Positions 1 to 8,619 of a DNA stretch of 64,000 nucleotides are shown in pieces. Within the stretch, counting starts at the first letter, position 1; the number at the start of each line of letters is the position of its first letter. Origin of the DNA: CAWBRY01 sp963791295 (lineage in GTDB: Bacteria; Bacteroidota; Bacteroidia; Chitinophagales; Chitinophagaceae); NCBI GenBank assembly GCA_963791295.1, contig CAWBRY010000001.1:1-64000 (forward strand), read 5' to 3'. The position numbers and the translations under genes are program-made. The notes below the pieces were generated by a model. That model searched no databases and had not been told where the DNA came from. It was given only the letters and a program-made list of their open reading frames with translations.

Positions 1-888
1 TCGGTGTGTACTATTGCAACGAAAAATTGAAGGGAAAGATATTGGGCCCCTCTGCTTCCGTACAGGGCGAGGATATAGACCGGATGTTATGGATTACGCT
101 AGCCATGACGGGTTTTGTTTTCCTGATTACACAAATAGCCTTATTCTGGTTCGCTTTCAAATACCAGGAATCAGATAAGCGAAAGGCCTATTATTACCCG
201 CATAATAATAAGCTGGAAGTTATATGGACGGTCATTCCGGCTATTGCCTTAACTGTATTGGTGGGATTTGGTTTGTTTTATTGGTTCAAAATAACTGGCA
301 ATGCTCCCAAAGACGCCATGGTAGTGGAAGTAACAGGGAAACAATTTGGATGGGAATTTCGTTATCCGGGAAGAGATGGAATTCTGGGTAAGAAATATTT
401 TAAGAACATCAGCGATGCTCAAAATAATCCGATGGGACAGTTGTGGGATGATCCGGCCAACCACGATGATGTTTGGGCAGCACAGGAAATGCATTTGGTA
501 GTGAATCGACCCGTCGAATTGGTCATTGGTTCTAAAGATGTGATCCATGACGTAGGACTCGTTCATTTCCGCATGAAGATGGATGCCGTGCCGGGAACAC
601 CAACGACGATGTGGTTCACCCCAAAGTTTACAACCAAACAAATGCAGGAATCGTACGGGCCAAAGTTTGTTTATGAATTATCCTGTGACCAGATGTGTGG
701 AAAAGGACATACAGGAATGCGGGGCACCGTCGATTGTTGAAACACAGGAAGAGTTTGATCGCTGGATTGCATCGAAGACACCGCAATATTTAGTTGCCAA
801 TCCACAATTTGATCCGTCCAAAAAGACTGCTATAGACACGACCAAAGCTGAAGCTAAACCCATCAGCCAGGCGTCACCGAGTCAGTGA
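1..888 (+). CDS. coxB: Cytochrome c oxidase subunit II, 5'-partial and frameshifted
   Basis: Subunit II takes electrons from cytochrome c through its CuA centre and passes them to subunit I. The start lies outside the window; the first in-frame GTG at 6 is an internal Val codon. One membrane segment is visible, followed by the conserved NNKLEVIWTVIPAI helix and a periplasmic cupredoxin domain. CuA ligands are visible in CDQMCGKGH plus the later Met, with a His in the DVGLVHF segment. The frame stops at 738-740, just after GMRGTV. Reading one base later, IVETQEEFDRWIAS continues to a stop at 886-888, which is the expected tail of this family. A single extra base near 731 therefore splits the gene. 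It may be an assembly error or a true truncation that removes only the tail after the metal site. coxA follows 52 bases later. Confidence 0.9.
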
Positions 889-940
889 AAACAGTATTAG
901 CTATTCGTGACAGCTTCGGTTGTCATTAAAATGAAAGAGT

Positions 941-2746
941 ATGAGTGAAGCAACGCATATACATCACGAAGTGGGGGCTGCTCCGGTCCATCATGAGGAG
1001 CATCATGGCCATCACAAAGAGACTTTCATTACAAAGTATATATTCAGCCAGGATCATAAGACGATTGGAAAACAATTCCTGGTTACCGGCATTGTCTGGG
1101 CGATTATCGGAGGCTTGTTTTCTGTTCTCTTCAGATTGCAATTAGGATATCCGGGCCAAAGTTTCCCCATCCTTGAAACGGTTTTTGGGCATTGGGCAGA
1201 AGGCGGACAGATCAAACCGGAGTTTTATTATGCTCTGATCACGATGCACGGGACCGTACTTGTATTTTTCGTGTTGACAGCTGGTCTTAGCGGAACTTTT
1301 GCCAACCTGCTCATACCCTTGCAGGTGGGCGCCAGGGATATGGCTTCGCCATTCTTAAACATGCTTTCTTACTGGTTCTTCTTTATGGCCAGCGTGGTAA
1401 TGATCTCTTCCTTATTTATTCAAACCGGTCCTGCGGCAGGTGGATGGACGGTATATCCTCCACTGAGTGCACTTCACGGAGCTTCTGAAGGGTCCAAGGC
1501 AGGAATGGATCTTTGGATAATCAGCATGGCGTTGTTCGTAGTGTCTTCCTTATTGGGAGGCCTGAATTATATTTCTACTATTCTCAATATGCGCACCAAG
1601 GGCATGAGCATGACGAGGCTGCCCCTGACTATTTGGGCCTTGTTCTTTACAGCTATATTAGGAGTATTGTCATTCCCTGTTTTATTGTCCGGGTTGATCC
1701 TGTTATTGTTTGACCGCAATCTCGGAACGAGTTTTTATCTCAGTGATATTGTTGTGAATGGCCAGATCCTTCCAAATGAAGGAGGCAGCGCCATTCTATT
1801 CCAACATTTATTCTGGTTCCTGGGGCATCCGGAAGTATATATTATTATCCTTCCTGCCATGGGAATGGTGTCGGAAGTGTTGTCGGTCAATAGCCGCAAG
1901 CCCATTTTTGGATATATGGCCATGCTTGGTTCCCTGTTCGCGATTACCATTCTTGCCTTCCTGGTCTGGGCGCACCACATGTTCGTCACCGGGTTGAATC
2001 CTTTCCTTGGTTCGGTATTCGTTTTATTGACTTTATTGATTGCAGTTCCTTCTGCTATCAAGGTCTTTAACTGGCTTACCACGCTTTGGCGGGGAAATAT
2101 TCGATTTACCCCGGCAACTCTGTTTGCAATCGGGTTTGTCAGCCTGTTTATTTCGGGAGGATTGACAGGTATATTCCTCGGTAATTCAACGATTGATATT
2201 CACTTGCATGATACCATGTTCATCGTAGCGCACTTTCATATTGTGATGGGAGTGGCGGGTATATTCGGTATGATGGCGGGCATCTATCATTGGTTCCCAA
2301 AAATGTTTGGCCGTTACCTGAACAGAACCCTCGGCTATATTCACTTTTGGGTGACTATGGTAGGTTCCTATCTTATCTTCTGGCCCATGCACTATGAAGG
2401 ATTGGCAGGTATGCCACGCCGTTATCTCGATAAGAGCAGTTGGGTTTCTTTCACCCAGTTTGGTGAGTTGGACAAGATGATCACAATTGTCTCGATCGTT
2501 GTATTTGCGATGCAGCTCATGTTTGTGTTCAATTTCTTCTATTCCATATTTAAGGGCAGAAAGGTAACCACGCCAAATCCATGGGGTGCCAATACCCTGG
2601 AATGGACGACGCCTATCAATCCCGGACATGGAAACTGGGAAGGAGAGATTCCGGAAGTGCATCGCTGGGCTTATGATTATGGTAAGGATGGAAGAGAGTT
2701 TATTCCGCAAATTGAACCGATAGGTCAGGATGAAAGCAAACACTAA
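941..2746 (+). CDS. coxA: Cytochrome c oxidase subunit I
   Basis: This is the catalytic haem-copper subunit (601 aa, about 12 membrane helices) that reduces oxygen and pumps protons. The low-spin haem His is seen in ITMHGTV. The CuB/cross-link motif is GHPEVY, with the CuB His pair in WAHHMFVTG. The haem a3 and haem a ligands are in VAHFHIVMG. The Glu of GHPEVY marks an A1-type oxidase with a canonical D channel. The N-terminus is unusually His-rich (MSEATHIHHE and following) and probably cytoplasmic. It lies in the oxidase operon between coxB and the haem O synthase gene. The ATG at 941 gives the normal family length. The ATG at 931 is in another frame and closes after five codons. Confidence 0.97.
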   Translation: MSEATHIHHEVGAAPVHHEEHHGHHKETFITKYIFSQDHKTIGKQFLVTGIVWAIIGGLFSVLFRLQLGYPGQSFPILETVFGHWAEGGQIKPEFYYALITMHGTVLVFFVLTAGLSGTFANLLIPLQVGARDMASPFLNMLSYWFFFMASVVMISSLFIQTGPAAGGWTVYPPLSALHGASEGSKAGMDLWIISMALFVVSSLLGGLNYISTILNMRTKGMSMTRLPLTIWALFFTAILGVLSFPVLLSGLILLLFDRNLGTSFYLSDIVVNGQILPNEGGSAILFQHLFWFLGHPEVYIIILPAMGMVSEVLSVNSRKPIFGYMAMLGSLFAITILAFLVWAHHMFVTGLNPFLGSVFVLLTLLIAVPSAIKVFNWLTTLWRGNIRFTPATLFAIGFVSLFISGGLTGIFLGNSTIDIHLHDTMFIVAHFHIVMGVAGIFGMMAGIYHWFPKMFGRYLNRTLGYIHFWVTMVGSYLIFWPMHYEGLAGMPRRYLDKSSWVSFTQFGELDKMITIVSIVVFAMQLMFVFNFFYSIFKGRKVTTPNPWGANTLEWTTPINPGHGNWEGEIPEVHRWAYDYGKDGREFIPQIEPIGQDESKH

Positions 2747-2824
2747 GGCAGTCAACTGACCGACGAATAGCATAGAAATTATCGCATTTTTTTAGATGTG
2801 ATTTTTAAATAGCGAAAGCTGCTG

Positions 2825-3706
2825 ATGAAGAAGATCAAAGATTATTTGCAATTAATAAAGCTTTCGCTCAGTATCATGGTGGTGTTCAGCAGTGTAATGG
2901 CTTTTGTGCTGACGCCGGCTTTTAGGAGTTATGAGGAGAAATGGAAGTGGGTATTATTGTTCTTTGTAAGTGGGATGCTGGTGACGGGCAGTGCCAATGC
3001 CATCAACCAGGTTGTTGAAAAAGATACAGATGCATTGATGAAGCGAACCGCCAATCGGCCGGTCGCCTCAGGTAGAATGAGTGTAGAGGAAGGATGGATC
3101 TTTGCGATCCTGACGGGCGCACTCGGCATCTTTCTTTTAGGTAATTATTTCAACTGGTTGTCGGCAGGTCTGGCAGGACTCAGTTTATTCCTGTATGCAT
3201 CTATCTATACGCCGCTAAAGAAAGTAAGTTCGATTGCGGTGCTGGTGGGTGCAATTCCAGGAGCCTTGCCTTGTTTGATTGGTTGGGCTGCGGGTGAGGA
3301 TCGGTTGACGCTGGGAGGTTGGGTCTTGTTTGGCATTCAATTTTTCTGGCAGTTTCCGCATTTTTGGGCTATCGCATGGATCGCCCACACGGATTATTCA
3401 GCTGCCGGGTTTAAGTTGCTGCCGTCGGATAGAGGACCGACAAAATTTACAGCCCTGCAAACCGTGATCTATTCACTGTTGCTGGTGCCGATGACATTGA
3501 CCCCATTCTTTATTGATATGTGTGAATTCGGAAGTATTGCTGGAATGTCGGGGTTGATCTTAGTAGTGTTGGCGAACCTGTTTATGATCACGCGTTGTTT
3601 GAATCTTTACCGGATCATGGATATAGCTGCGGCGAGAAAGGTGATGTTTGGAAGTTACATGTATTTGCCGGTCATATTATTTGCCCTGTTGCTTAGTAAA
3701 GTTTGA
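2825..3706 (+). CDS. ctaB: Protohaem IX farnesyltransferase (haem O synthase)
   Basis: It transfers a farnesyl group to haem b to make haem O, the precursor of the haem A used by the oxidase. The 293-aa protein is polytopic, a UbiA-family prenyltransferase. The first Asp-rich motif is NAINQVVEKDTDALMKRT, followed by ANRPVASG. The second is HTDYSAAGFKLLP, matching the DYxxAG signature of this family. The gene sits inside the oxidase operon, 78 bases after coxA and 15 bases before a subunit III gene. Its partner, haem A synthase, lies elsewhere in the window at 34223-35317. Confidence 0.95.
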   Translation: MKKIKDYLQLIKLSLSIMVVFSSVMAFVLTPAFRSYEEKWKWVLLFFVSGMLVTGSANAINQVVEKDTDALMKRTANRPVASGRMSVEEGWIFAILTGALGIFLLGNYFNWLSAGLAGLSLFLYASIYTPLKKVSSIAVLVGAIPGALPCLIGWAAGEDRLTLGGWVLFGIQFFWQFPHFWAIAWIAHTDYSAAGFKLLPSDRGPTKFTALQTVIYSLLLVPMTLTPFFIDMCEFGSIAGMSGLILVVLANLFMITRCLNLYRIMDIAAARKVMFGSYMYLPVILFALLLSKV

Positions 3707-3721
3707 ATTTCGAATCGATAT

Positions 3722-4291
3722 ATGCGAACTACGGTAGTGAATACTCAAAGAAATAAAATACACCCTCATAAATTTACCATGTGGGTGGCTATAGGAAGCA
3801 TCATCATGATGTTTGCGGGATTGACCAGCGCATTTATCGTAAAAAGCAACCAGGCGAATTGGAACCCGGTAGAGATACCTAAAGTATTTTGGCTCTCCAC
3901 CGGAGCGATCCTGCTCAGCAGCATCACGGTCCAAATGGCCTTGAGATCTTTCAAGCAAAGGGAAATGAGCCAGTACCGCTTGTTGATCGGGTTGACGCTA
4001 CTATTGGGAGTTGTATTTGTGTTGTTGCAATGGAAAGGATTTCAGCAACTGTGGGCGCAAAACATAACTTTTAGAGGTGCGGGCGCCGGCCAATTTTTGT
4101 ATGTGATCTTTGGATTGCACGCACTGCATGTATTGGGCGGCGTCATTGCATTGATCGTCATGTTTATTCGAGCGTTTTTCGGCCGGATAAAATTGTATAG
4201 CTCCATTCCGGTGGAAGTCGCTGCAACGTATTGGCATTTTGTAGATCTTTTATGGATCTATCTACTTATATTTTTTTTGGTGATTGGTTAA
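3722..4291 (+). CDS. coxC: Cytochrome c oxidase subunit III, first copy (short form)
   Basis: A 189-aa, five-helix subunit III family protein (haem-copper oxidase subunit III). The conserved ends are visible: an N-terminal HPHKFTMWVAIGS segment and a C-terminal ATYWHFVDLLWIYLL, the classic WHFVD motif of the family. Subunit III stabilises the proton path of subunit I and does not carry metals. A second, longer copy follows 15 bases downstream. Two adjacent subunit III genes are usual in Bacteroidota oxidase clusters. The gene starts 15 bases after ctaB, so it is part of the same transcript. Confidence 0.93.
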   Translation: MRTTVVNTQRNKIHPHKFTMWVAIGSIIMMFAGLTSAFIVKSNQANWNPVEIPKVFWLSTGAILLSSITVQMALRSFKQREMSQYRLLIGLTLLLGVVFVLLQWKGFQQLWAQNITFRGAGAGQFLYVIFGLHALHVLGGVIALIVMFIRAFFGRIKLYSSIPVEVAATYWHFVDLLWIYLLIFFLVIG

Positions 4292-4306
4292 GAGTAAAAT
4301 TCTAAC

Positions 4307-5182
4307 ATGGCTACAACGGCAACGGTACATAAGACCAAATGGTGGAGCGGAGGCAAGAGCCCCTTCAACCTGGAATATGGCAAACTGATGATGTGGTATT
4401 TCCTGATGAGCGATGCTTTCACTTTTGGCGCATTCCTTATTTCATACGGTGCCATCCGCTTTAGTCAGAATTTTTGGCCCGACCCAAACGTTGTCTTCAA
4501 TGCCTTTCCTGGCACAGGACACCTTAACCTTCCATTGGCCTTTGTGAGTGTAATGACATTCATTCTCATCATTAGCTCTGTGACGATGGTACTGGCTGTG
4601 CATGCAGGTCATAACAACGATAAGAAGGGCGTGATAAAATGGATTGCCTGGACCATTGTAGGAGGGCTTGCATTCCTGGGCTGCCAGGCATGGGAATGGC
4701 ATCACTTGCTCACCGGCGCGCATGCTGTATTGGTGGATGGTCAGATCGATTTGATTCCGCAAAATATGAGAGGCAACCCCTGGGGTAAATTGGTAGAGGA
4801 TACCGGTGTGTTGACGACGGCATTAAATAATACGCCCCATGAAACACTGGTCGAGTTTGTACATGGGCACGATCATAGCAGGAGCTTGGGAGAGTTAACG
4901 GCTTTATCCGATTCGCAGCTAAGAGGGATGGTAAACTTTGCAGAAATGCACGTGCGTGAAAAAGGGCCGGTAGCATTCGGCGGATATTTTTTTGGAATAA
5001 CAGGTTTTCATGGTTTCCATGTATTCTCCGGGGTGATCATTAACCTGGTGATGCTGATCATGGCGCAGAAAGATGTGTTTGCGAAAAAGGGCCACTACCT
5101 CATGATTGAGAAAGCAGGGTTGTATTGGCATTTTGTGGACCTGGTGTGGGTATTCGTCTTTTTATGTTTCTATTTGATTTAG
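4307..5182 (+). CDS. coxC: Cytochrome c oxidase subunit III, second copy (long form)
   Basis: A 291-aa subunit III family protein. The first helix contains KLMMWYFLMSDAFTFG and the end has AGLYWHFVDLVWVFVF, both family signatures. Between the middle helices is a hydrophilic insertion of roughly 90 residues, including DGQIDLIP and a His-rich stretch near VHGHDHSRS. The shorter copy upstream lacks this insertion. It is likely exposed at the membrane surface and may contact another subunit, but that is inference. The stop is at 5182 and the subunit IV gene begins 59 bases later. Confidence 0.93.
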   Translation: MATTATVHKTKWWSGGKSPFNLEYGKLMMWYFLMSDAFTFGAFLISYGAIRFSQNFWPDPNVVFNAFPGTGHLNLPLAFVSVMTFILIISSVTMVLAVHAGHNNDKKGVIKWIAWTIVGGLAFLGCQAWEWHHLLTGAHAVLVDGQIDLIPQNMRGNPWGKLVEDTGVLTTALNNTPHETLVEFVHGHDHSRSLGELTALSDSQLRGMVNFAEMHVREKGPVAFGGYFFGITGFHGFHVFSGVIINLVMLIMAQKDVFAKKGHYLMIEKAGLYWHFVDLVWVFVFLCFYLI

Positions 5183-5241
5183 ATATTTTGGCAAAGGAGG
5201 ATAAGTTGCCAGAATTCTGAATTTTTGTAATTTGTATTGAT

Positions 5242-5700
5242 ATGGAGCAACAACATGCTGGTTCACCGGAAGTAACCTTTCATCACGAGCACTCGACTGC
5301 CGAGTTCAAGAAAAGGGTCCGTAAGACCACTATTATTTTATCGATACTGACTGTCATTGAATTGGCCTTTGGATTGACGATCTATACAATTCATAAGGGT
5401 CCTGAGCCTAATGCGGCATTGGTATTGGGATTTAAGGGGATGATTTGCATCTTGACCATTGCCAAAGCTTATTACATCGTTTCCGTATTCATGCACCTCG
5501 GCGACGAAATAAGGAATATGATCATGACGATCGTAGTTCCGCTAATGCTTTTTATTTGGTTCATTACAGCCTTCATTTATGAAGGAAATTCATATAAGAA
5601 TCTTCGTAACCGCTATGACAAACACTTTAAAGAAACGACTATGCCTGCCAAACATCATAACGCTGAAGAGCCGGCGGAAAAGAAGGGAGGCAAGGAATAA
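5242..5700 (+). CDS. Cytochrome c oxidase subunit IV-like membrane protein
   Basis: A 152-aa protein with three hydrophobic segments (about residues 30-50, 60-82 and 92-112). The C-terminal tail is charged and Lys/Glu-rich, with a Pro-Ala-Lys-His-His stretch. Size, topology and position right after the two subunit III genes match the prokaryotic subunit IV (COX4/CyoD-like) family of Bacteroidota oxidases. Family members have low sequence identity, so the call rests partly on context. It is the last gene of the oxidase operon before the hairpin terminator at 5730-5775. Confidence 0.85.
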   Translation: MEQQHAGSPEVTFHHEHSTAEFKKRVRKTTIILSILTVIELAFGLTIYTIHKGPEPNAALVLGFKGMICILTIAKAYYIVSVFMHLGDEIRNMIMTIVVPLMLFIWFITAFIYEGNSYKNLRNRYDKHFKETTMPAKHHNAEEPAEKKGGKE

Positions 5701-5729
5701 GATCATTATCGACATCGAATAGGATCAGG

Positions 5730-5775
5730 ACCATCGCAGCAGCTTTTTCTTCTCTGGTAGCGGCGATGGTTTTTT
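5730..5775 (+). terminator. Rho-independent terminator of the oxidase operon
   Basis: ACCATCGC (5730-5737) and GCGATGGT (5763-5770) form a perfect 8-bp outer stem, followed by a run of T to 5775. The 25-base interior can fold further. It lies 30 bases after the subunit IV stop and separates the structural genes from the SCO/DUF420 pair. Confidence 0.75.
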
Positions 5776-5820
5776 AATGGTTCGTACCTGGAGCATTAAG
5801 TCAAAAAATAAAATTACAAA

Positions 5821-6618
5821 GTGAATAAGAAAGCATTGTATGCGGTGATGATGGCTCTGCTCCTTCCGCTGGTTTGTTATTTTATCATAAAAAGATATAG
5901 CGACCTGGCAGTCCAAATGCCGCCGCGTTATTTTGCTGATTCGGTGACTACGCAGACTAAGAATGGAAAGTTGGTGACAGATACCGTATGGCACAAGCTC
6001 GGTGATTTTTCATTGATCAATCAATCCGGAGATACTGTTTCCTGGGAACAACTGAAGGGAAAGATCATTGTTGCCGACTTTTTCTTTACTCACTGTCCAA
6101 CTATTTGTCCGCCCATGACACGCAACATGAAGCGTTTACAGGAATCCATACATAATGGTCAGAGGGTAGGAGACCGGACAAACCAGCAGATACATTTTCT
6201 ATCATTTAGCATCGACCCCGAACGCGATTCCATGTCGCGATTAAAATATTGGGCTGACCGTTTCCAGATAGATCCTGATCAATGGTGGCTGTTGACAGGT
6301 AGTAAAAAAATGATCTATGACCTGGCCATTCACGAGATGAAGATTGGAATCACGGATGGTGAGGGCGTGGATACGAATTTTATCCATACGGATCATTTTG
6401 TGCTGATCGATAGCAGTCGCATTGTTCGGGGTTATTACCACGGACTTGATTCGGCTTCCCTGGCCAGGATATCGGAAGATATTGTCTTGCTGACATTGGA
6501 AAAGGGTAACAAAGAAAAAGGGGCTTTATCAGGCAAGTTTAAGATGATCGCGATTGTTTTCTTGCTGGTATTATTGGGAGTGGGGTTACTTTTATTTTCT
6601 CTCAGAAAAAGATCGTGA
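5821..6618 (+). CDS. SCO family copper chaperone for cytochrome c oxidase
   Basis: A 265-aa membrane-anchored thioredoxin-fold protein that helps deliver copper to the CuA site of subunit II. An N-terminal membrane anchor (about residues 5-24) is followed by the SCO domain. Copper-binding Cys92 and Cys96 are in THCPTICPP, and the third ligand His is in HTDHFVLID. A second membrane helix near residues 240-258 ends the protein in a basic tail; this C-terminal helix is less common in the family. It starts with GTG at 5821, and no better upstream start exists. It is likely co-transcribed with the DUF420 gene three bases downstream. Confidence 0.93.
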   Translation: MNKKALYAVMMALLLPLVCYFIIKRYSDLAVQMPPRYFADSVTTQTKNGKLVTDTVWHKLGDFSLINQSGDTVSWEQLKGKIIVADFFFTHCPTICPPMTRNMKRLQESIHNGQRVGDRTNQQIHFLSFSIDPERDSMSRLKYWADRFQIDPDQWWLLTGSKKMIYDLAIHEMKIGITDGEGVDTNFIHTDHFVLIDSSRIVRGYYHGLDSASLARISEDIVLLTLEKGNKEKGALSGKFKMIAIVFLLVLLGVGLLLFSLRKRS

Positions 6619-6621
6619 TCG

Positions 6622-7203
6622 ATGCTGCAAGCGACCTGGAAAAGAAATGACCGAAAAGCAAGGAATATTATCTTCCTTTTCTCCATCATCATATTTACGG
6701 CCATTGTATTTCTTAGCCGCGTAAAATGGAATGTTAACCTGGGTTTTGACGTGCATATTTTTGCGAAAGCGAATGCATATATAAATACCTGTGTCGCCAT
6801 TTTATTGGTCGCGGCCCTCATAGCTGTAAAAAGCAAAAAGTATTTGTTGCATAAGCGGATCATGTTGACGGCGATGTTCCTTTCCATTTGCTTCCTGGTA
6901 AGTTATATCTGTCATCACCTCTTCGCCGGCGAGACAAGATTTGGTGATCTCAATCATGATGGGATCTTATCCGGCGAGGAAAAATCCCTTGCTGGTTCGA
7001 AGCGCCTAATATATTATGGTATCCTGGGCACGCATATTCTGCTTGCAGGAATTGTGCTTCCTTTTATTTTATTTTCTGCTTACCGGGCGCTCACCGGTGA
7101 TTTTGAGAGGCACAAGAAGTTGGTAAGGATCACCTGGCCAATCTGGTTTTATGTCGCCGTCACCGGAGTGATTGTTTATTGGATGATCAGTCCCTACTAT
7201 TAA
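6622..7203 (+). CDS. DUF420 membrane protein, probable caa3 oxidase assembly factor
   Basis: A 193-aa polytopic protein (about five helices) of the DUF420 family, which in Bacilli (CtaM) is needed to build active caa3-type oxidase. Conserved features are paired His residues in YICHHLF, the His in LGTHILLAG, and a C-terminal ITWPIWFYVAVTGVIVY segment. In the loop after the third helix, residues 109-120 read DLNHDGILSGEE, a complete match to the EF-hand calcium loop pattern. It begins three bases after the SCO stop. Calcium binding is inference only. Confidence 0.88.
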   Translation: MLQATWKRNDRKARNIIFLFSIIIFTAIVFLSRVKWNVNLGFDVHIFAKANAYINTCVAILLVAALIAVKSKKYLLHKRIMLTAMFLSICFLVSYICHHLFAGETRFGDLNHDGILSGEEKSLAGSKRLIYYGILGTHILLAGIVLPFILFSAYRALTGDFERHKKLVRITWPIWFYVAVTGVIVYWMISPYY

Positions 7204-7218
7204 CCCCCTAGCCCATAT

Positions 7219-7605
7219 TCAAAAACCTATCTCCTTCGCCGGATCCCAGAATAGTTTTTCAAAATCAACGATCGCATCATTCTTTACTTTGATGCCTTCT
7301 TTCTTTAGTAGTTGTTCCATCATTCCCGGTGGAGAGAAATGAGGCTTACCGGATAAAATTCCCAAACGGTTGACGACGCGGTGCGCCGGCACTTTCGGTC
7401 GGACCTTTCCGCACCCATTCATCGCCCAGCCGACCATGCGGGCCGATGACTTGGCTCCAAGCCAGGAAGCGATGGCGCCATAAGAGGTCACTCTGCCTTT
7501 GGGTATTTGTCGTGCTACCTGGTAAACTAATTCAAAGAAGTTCTCATCCCTCTTTCCAGAGGGTCTAATGCTTCTCAATTTTTCGTTGGATTTTTTTTTC
7601 TGCAT
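7219..7605 (-). CDS. Alkyltransferase-like protein (MGMT family, no catalytic Cys)
   Basis: A 128-aa protein with the DNA-binding domain of O6-methylguanine-DNA methyltransferase: RQIPKGRVTSYGAIA, the Arg finger in SSARMVGWAM, and an active-site region reading PAHRVV at residues 73-78. In true MGMT this is PCHRVI, where Cys accepts the alkyl group. Here Ala74 replaces it. Such alkyltransferase-like (ATL) proteins bind O6-alkylguanine without removing the alkyl group and recruit nucleotide excision repair, as known for Escherichia coli YbaZ and fission yeast Atl1. It is the last gene of a three-gene minus-strand run with DUF5522 and trmB. Confidence 0.9.
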   Translation of the reverse strand: MQKKKSNEKLRSIRPSGKRDENFFELVYQVARQIPKGRVTSYGAIASWLGAKSSARMVGWAMNGCGKVRPKVPAHRVVNRLGILSGKPHFSPPGMMEQLLKKEGIKVKNDAIVDFEKLFWDPAKEIGF

Positions 7606-7615
7606 CGCTACAGGG

Positions 7616-7804
7616 TTAGGTGTTATCGTTCTTCTTGGATCTCAATTCACTTCTTTTCGGTTCAGGTACATCTTCATAATTAAAAGGACAATGCCTGCAA
7701 CCACTACCACAGCAATATCCTCTCTCCAGATGATATCTTTCCGTGAATACAATATAACCATCTTCATTTATGTAATAATCGACGCCTTCAATGATTTCCT
7801 TCAT
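7616..7804 (-). CDS. DUF5522 small Cys-rich protein
   Basis: A 62-aa protein with the conserved core GYCCGSGCRHCPF, carrying four Cys and one His, which is the DUF5522 signature. A metal site (zinc or iron-sulfur) is plausible from the spacing but not proven. The C-terminus is basic and Lys/Arg-rich. Its start overlaps the end of trmB by 17 bases, which points to translational coupling. The ATL gene begins 10 bases downstream. No function is established for the family as far as I know. Confidence 0.85.
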   Translation of the reverse strand: MKEIIEGVDYYINEDGYIVFTERYHLERGYCCGSGCRHCPFNYEDVPEPKRSELRSKKNDNT

Positions 7805-8498
7805 GTTCTTTCAATAATTGCTTAAGTTCCTCGTCTTTTTCTTTGCCAGGCATATTTTCTGGCAATGAAAAACAACAATAATATATGCGGGTGCTGCGTG
7901 CAATATCCAGCGATTCGTAATAGGTGCGGATACGCAATTCTTCCGATATATTTTCCTGCCGGTAGGTATCGTCATGATCCTTGTGTAAAGTACAATCATA
8001 TACAGCGATCACTGTCTTCGTAAACTCATAAAGGTCGGGGCTGTCCGACTTTAAATGTATTAACCCGCCAGGCGCCAGGAATTGTTGGTAGAGGCGAAGG
8101 AATTTGGGATGAGTGAGTCGTTTTTTGGCTTTTGAATTCCTCAATTGTGGATCGGGAAAAGTGATCCAGATCTCCGCTACTTCATCTGGTGCGAAGTACT
8201 CTGCCACCTGTTCAATCTGAGTTCGAAGAAAAGCTACATTAATAAGGCCTTCCTGCAAAGCTTTCTTAGCACCTACCCAAATGCGGTTGCCTTTCAGATC
8301 AATTCCTATAAAATTCCGATGCGGATATATCTTTCCGAGACCCAATGCATATTCTCCCTTGCCGCAAGCGAGTTCAAGTGTAATGGGAAACTCATTTTTA
8401 AAAAATGTTTTCCAGTTTCCTGCCATGTGGGAAGGAAATTGTAATACGTTGGGAAATGTGTTCAATTCTTCAAACCGCAATAGCTTTTTTTGTCCCAT
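7788..8498 (-). CDS. trmB: tRNA (guanine-N7-)-methyltransferase
   Basis: TrmB methylates G46 in the variable loop of tRNA using S-adenosylmethionine. SAM-site residues are visible in ELACGKGEYALGLG, the next acidic strand in NFIGIDLKG, and the conserved ITFPDPQ. The reading frame is open up to 8567 (ATG), but family members normally begin with MGQKKL. I therefore chose the ATG at 8498, which gives 236 aa; the upstream start would add 23 unconserved residues. Downstream DUF5522 and ATL genes overlap or closely follow. Confidence 0.92.
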   Translation of the reverse strand: MGQKKLLRFEELNTFPNVLQFPSHMAGNWKTFFKNEFPITLELACGKGEYALGLGKIYPHRNFIGIDLKGNRIWVGAKKALQEGLINVAFLRTQIEQVAEYFAPDEVAEIWITFPDPQLRNSKAKKRLTHPKFLRLYQQFLAPGGLIHLKSDSPDLYEFTKTVIAVYDCTLHKDHDDTYRQENISEELRIRTYYESLDIARSTRIYYCCFSLPENMPGKEKDEELKQLLKEHEGNH

Positions 8499-8619
8499 AT
8501 CGTCGAAGTTAAACGAAAAATGATGCTGGTAATCAGCAGTTAAGGGTGGATAGAAGGTATGTGGCATCTTCTTTGAAACCTATCCAGCATACGATTATTC
8601 ATCTAAAAAAATTAAGTTT

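Noticed and set aside
715..740. Programmed frameshift in coxB
   Set aside because: No slippery run or known signal is visible at the site, so an insertion error or mutation is simpler. Kept only as a possibility.
8499..8567. Longer N-terminus of TrmB
   Set aside because: The 23 extra residues are not seen in the family, which starts at MGQKKL; kept as an alternative start only.
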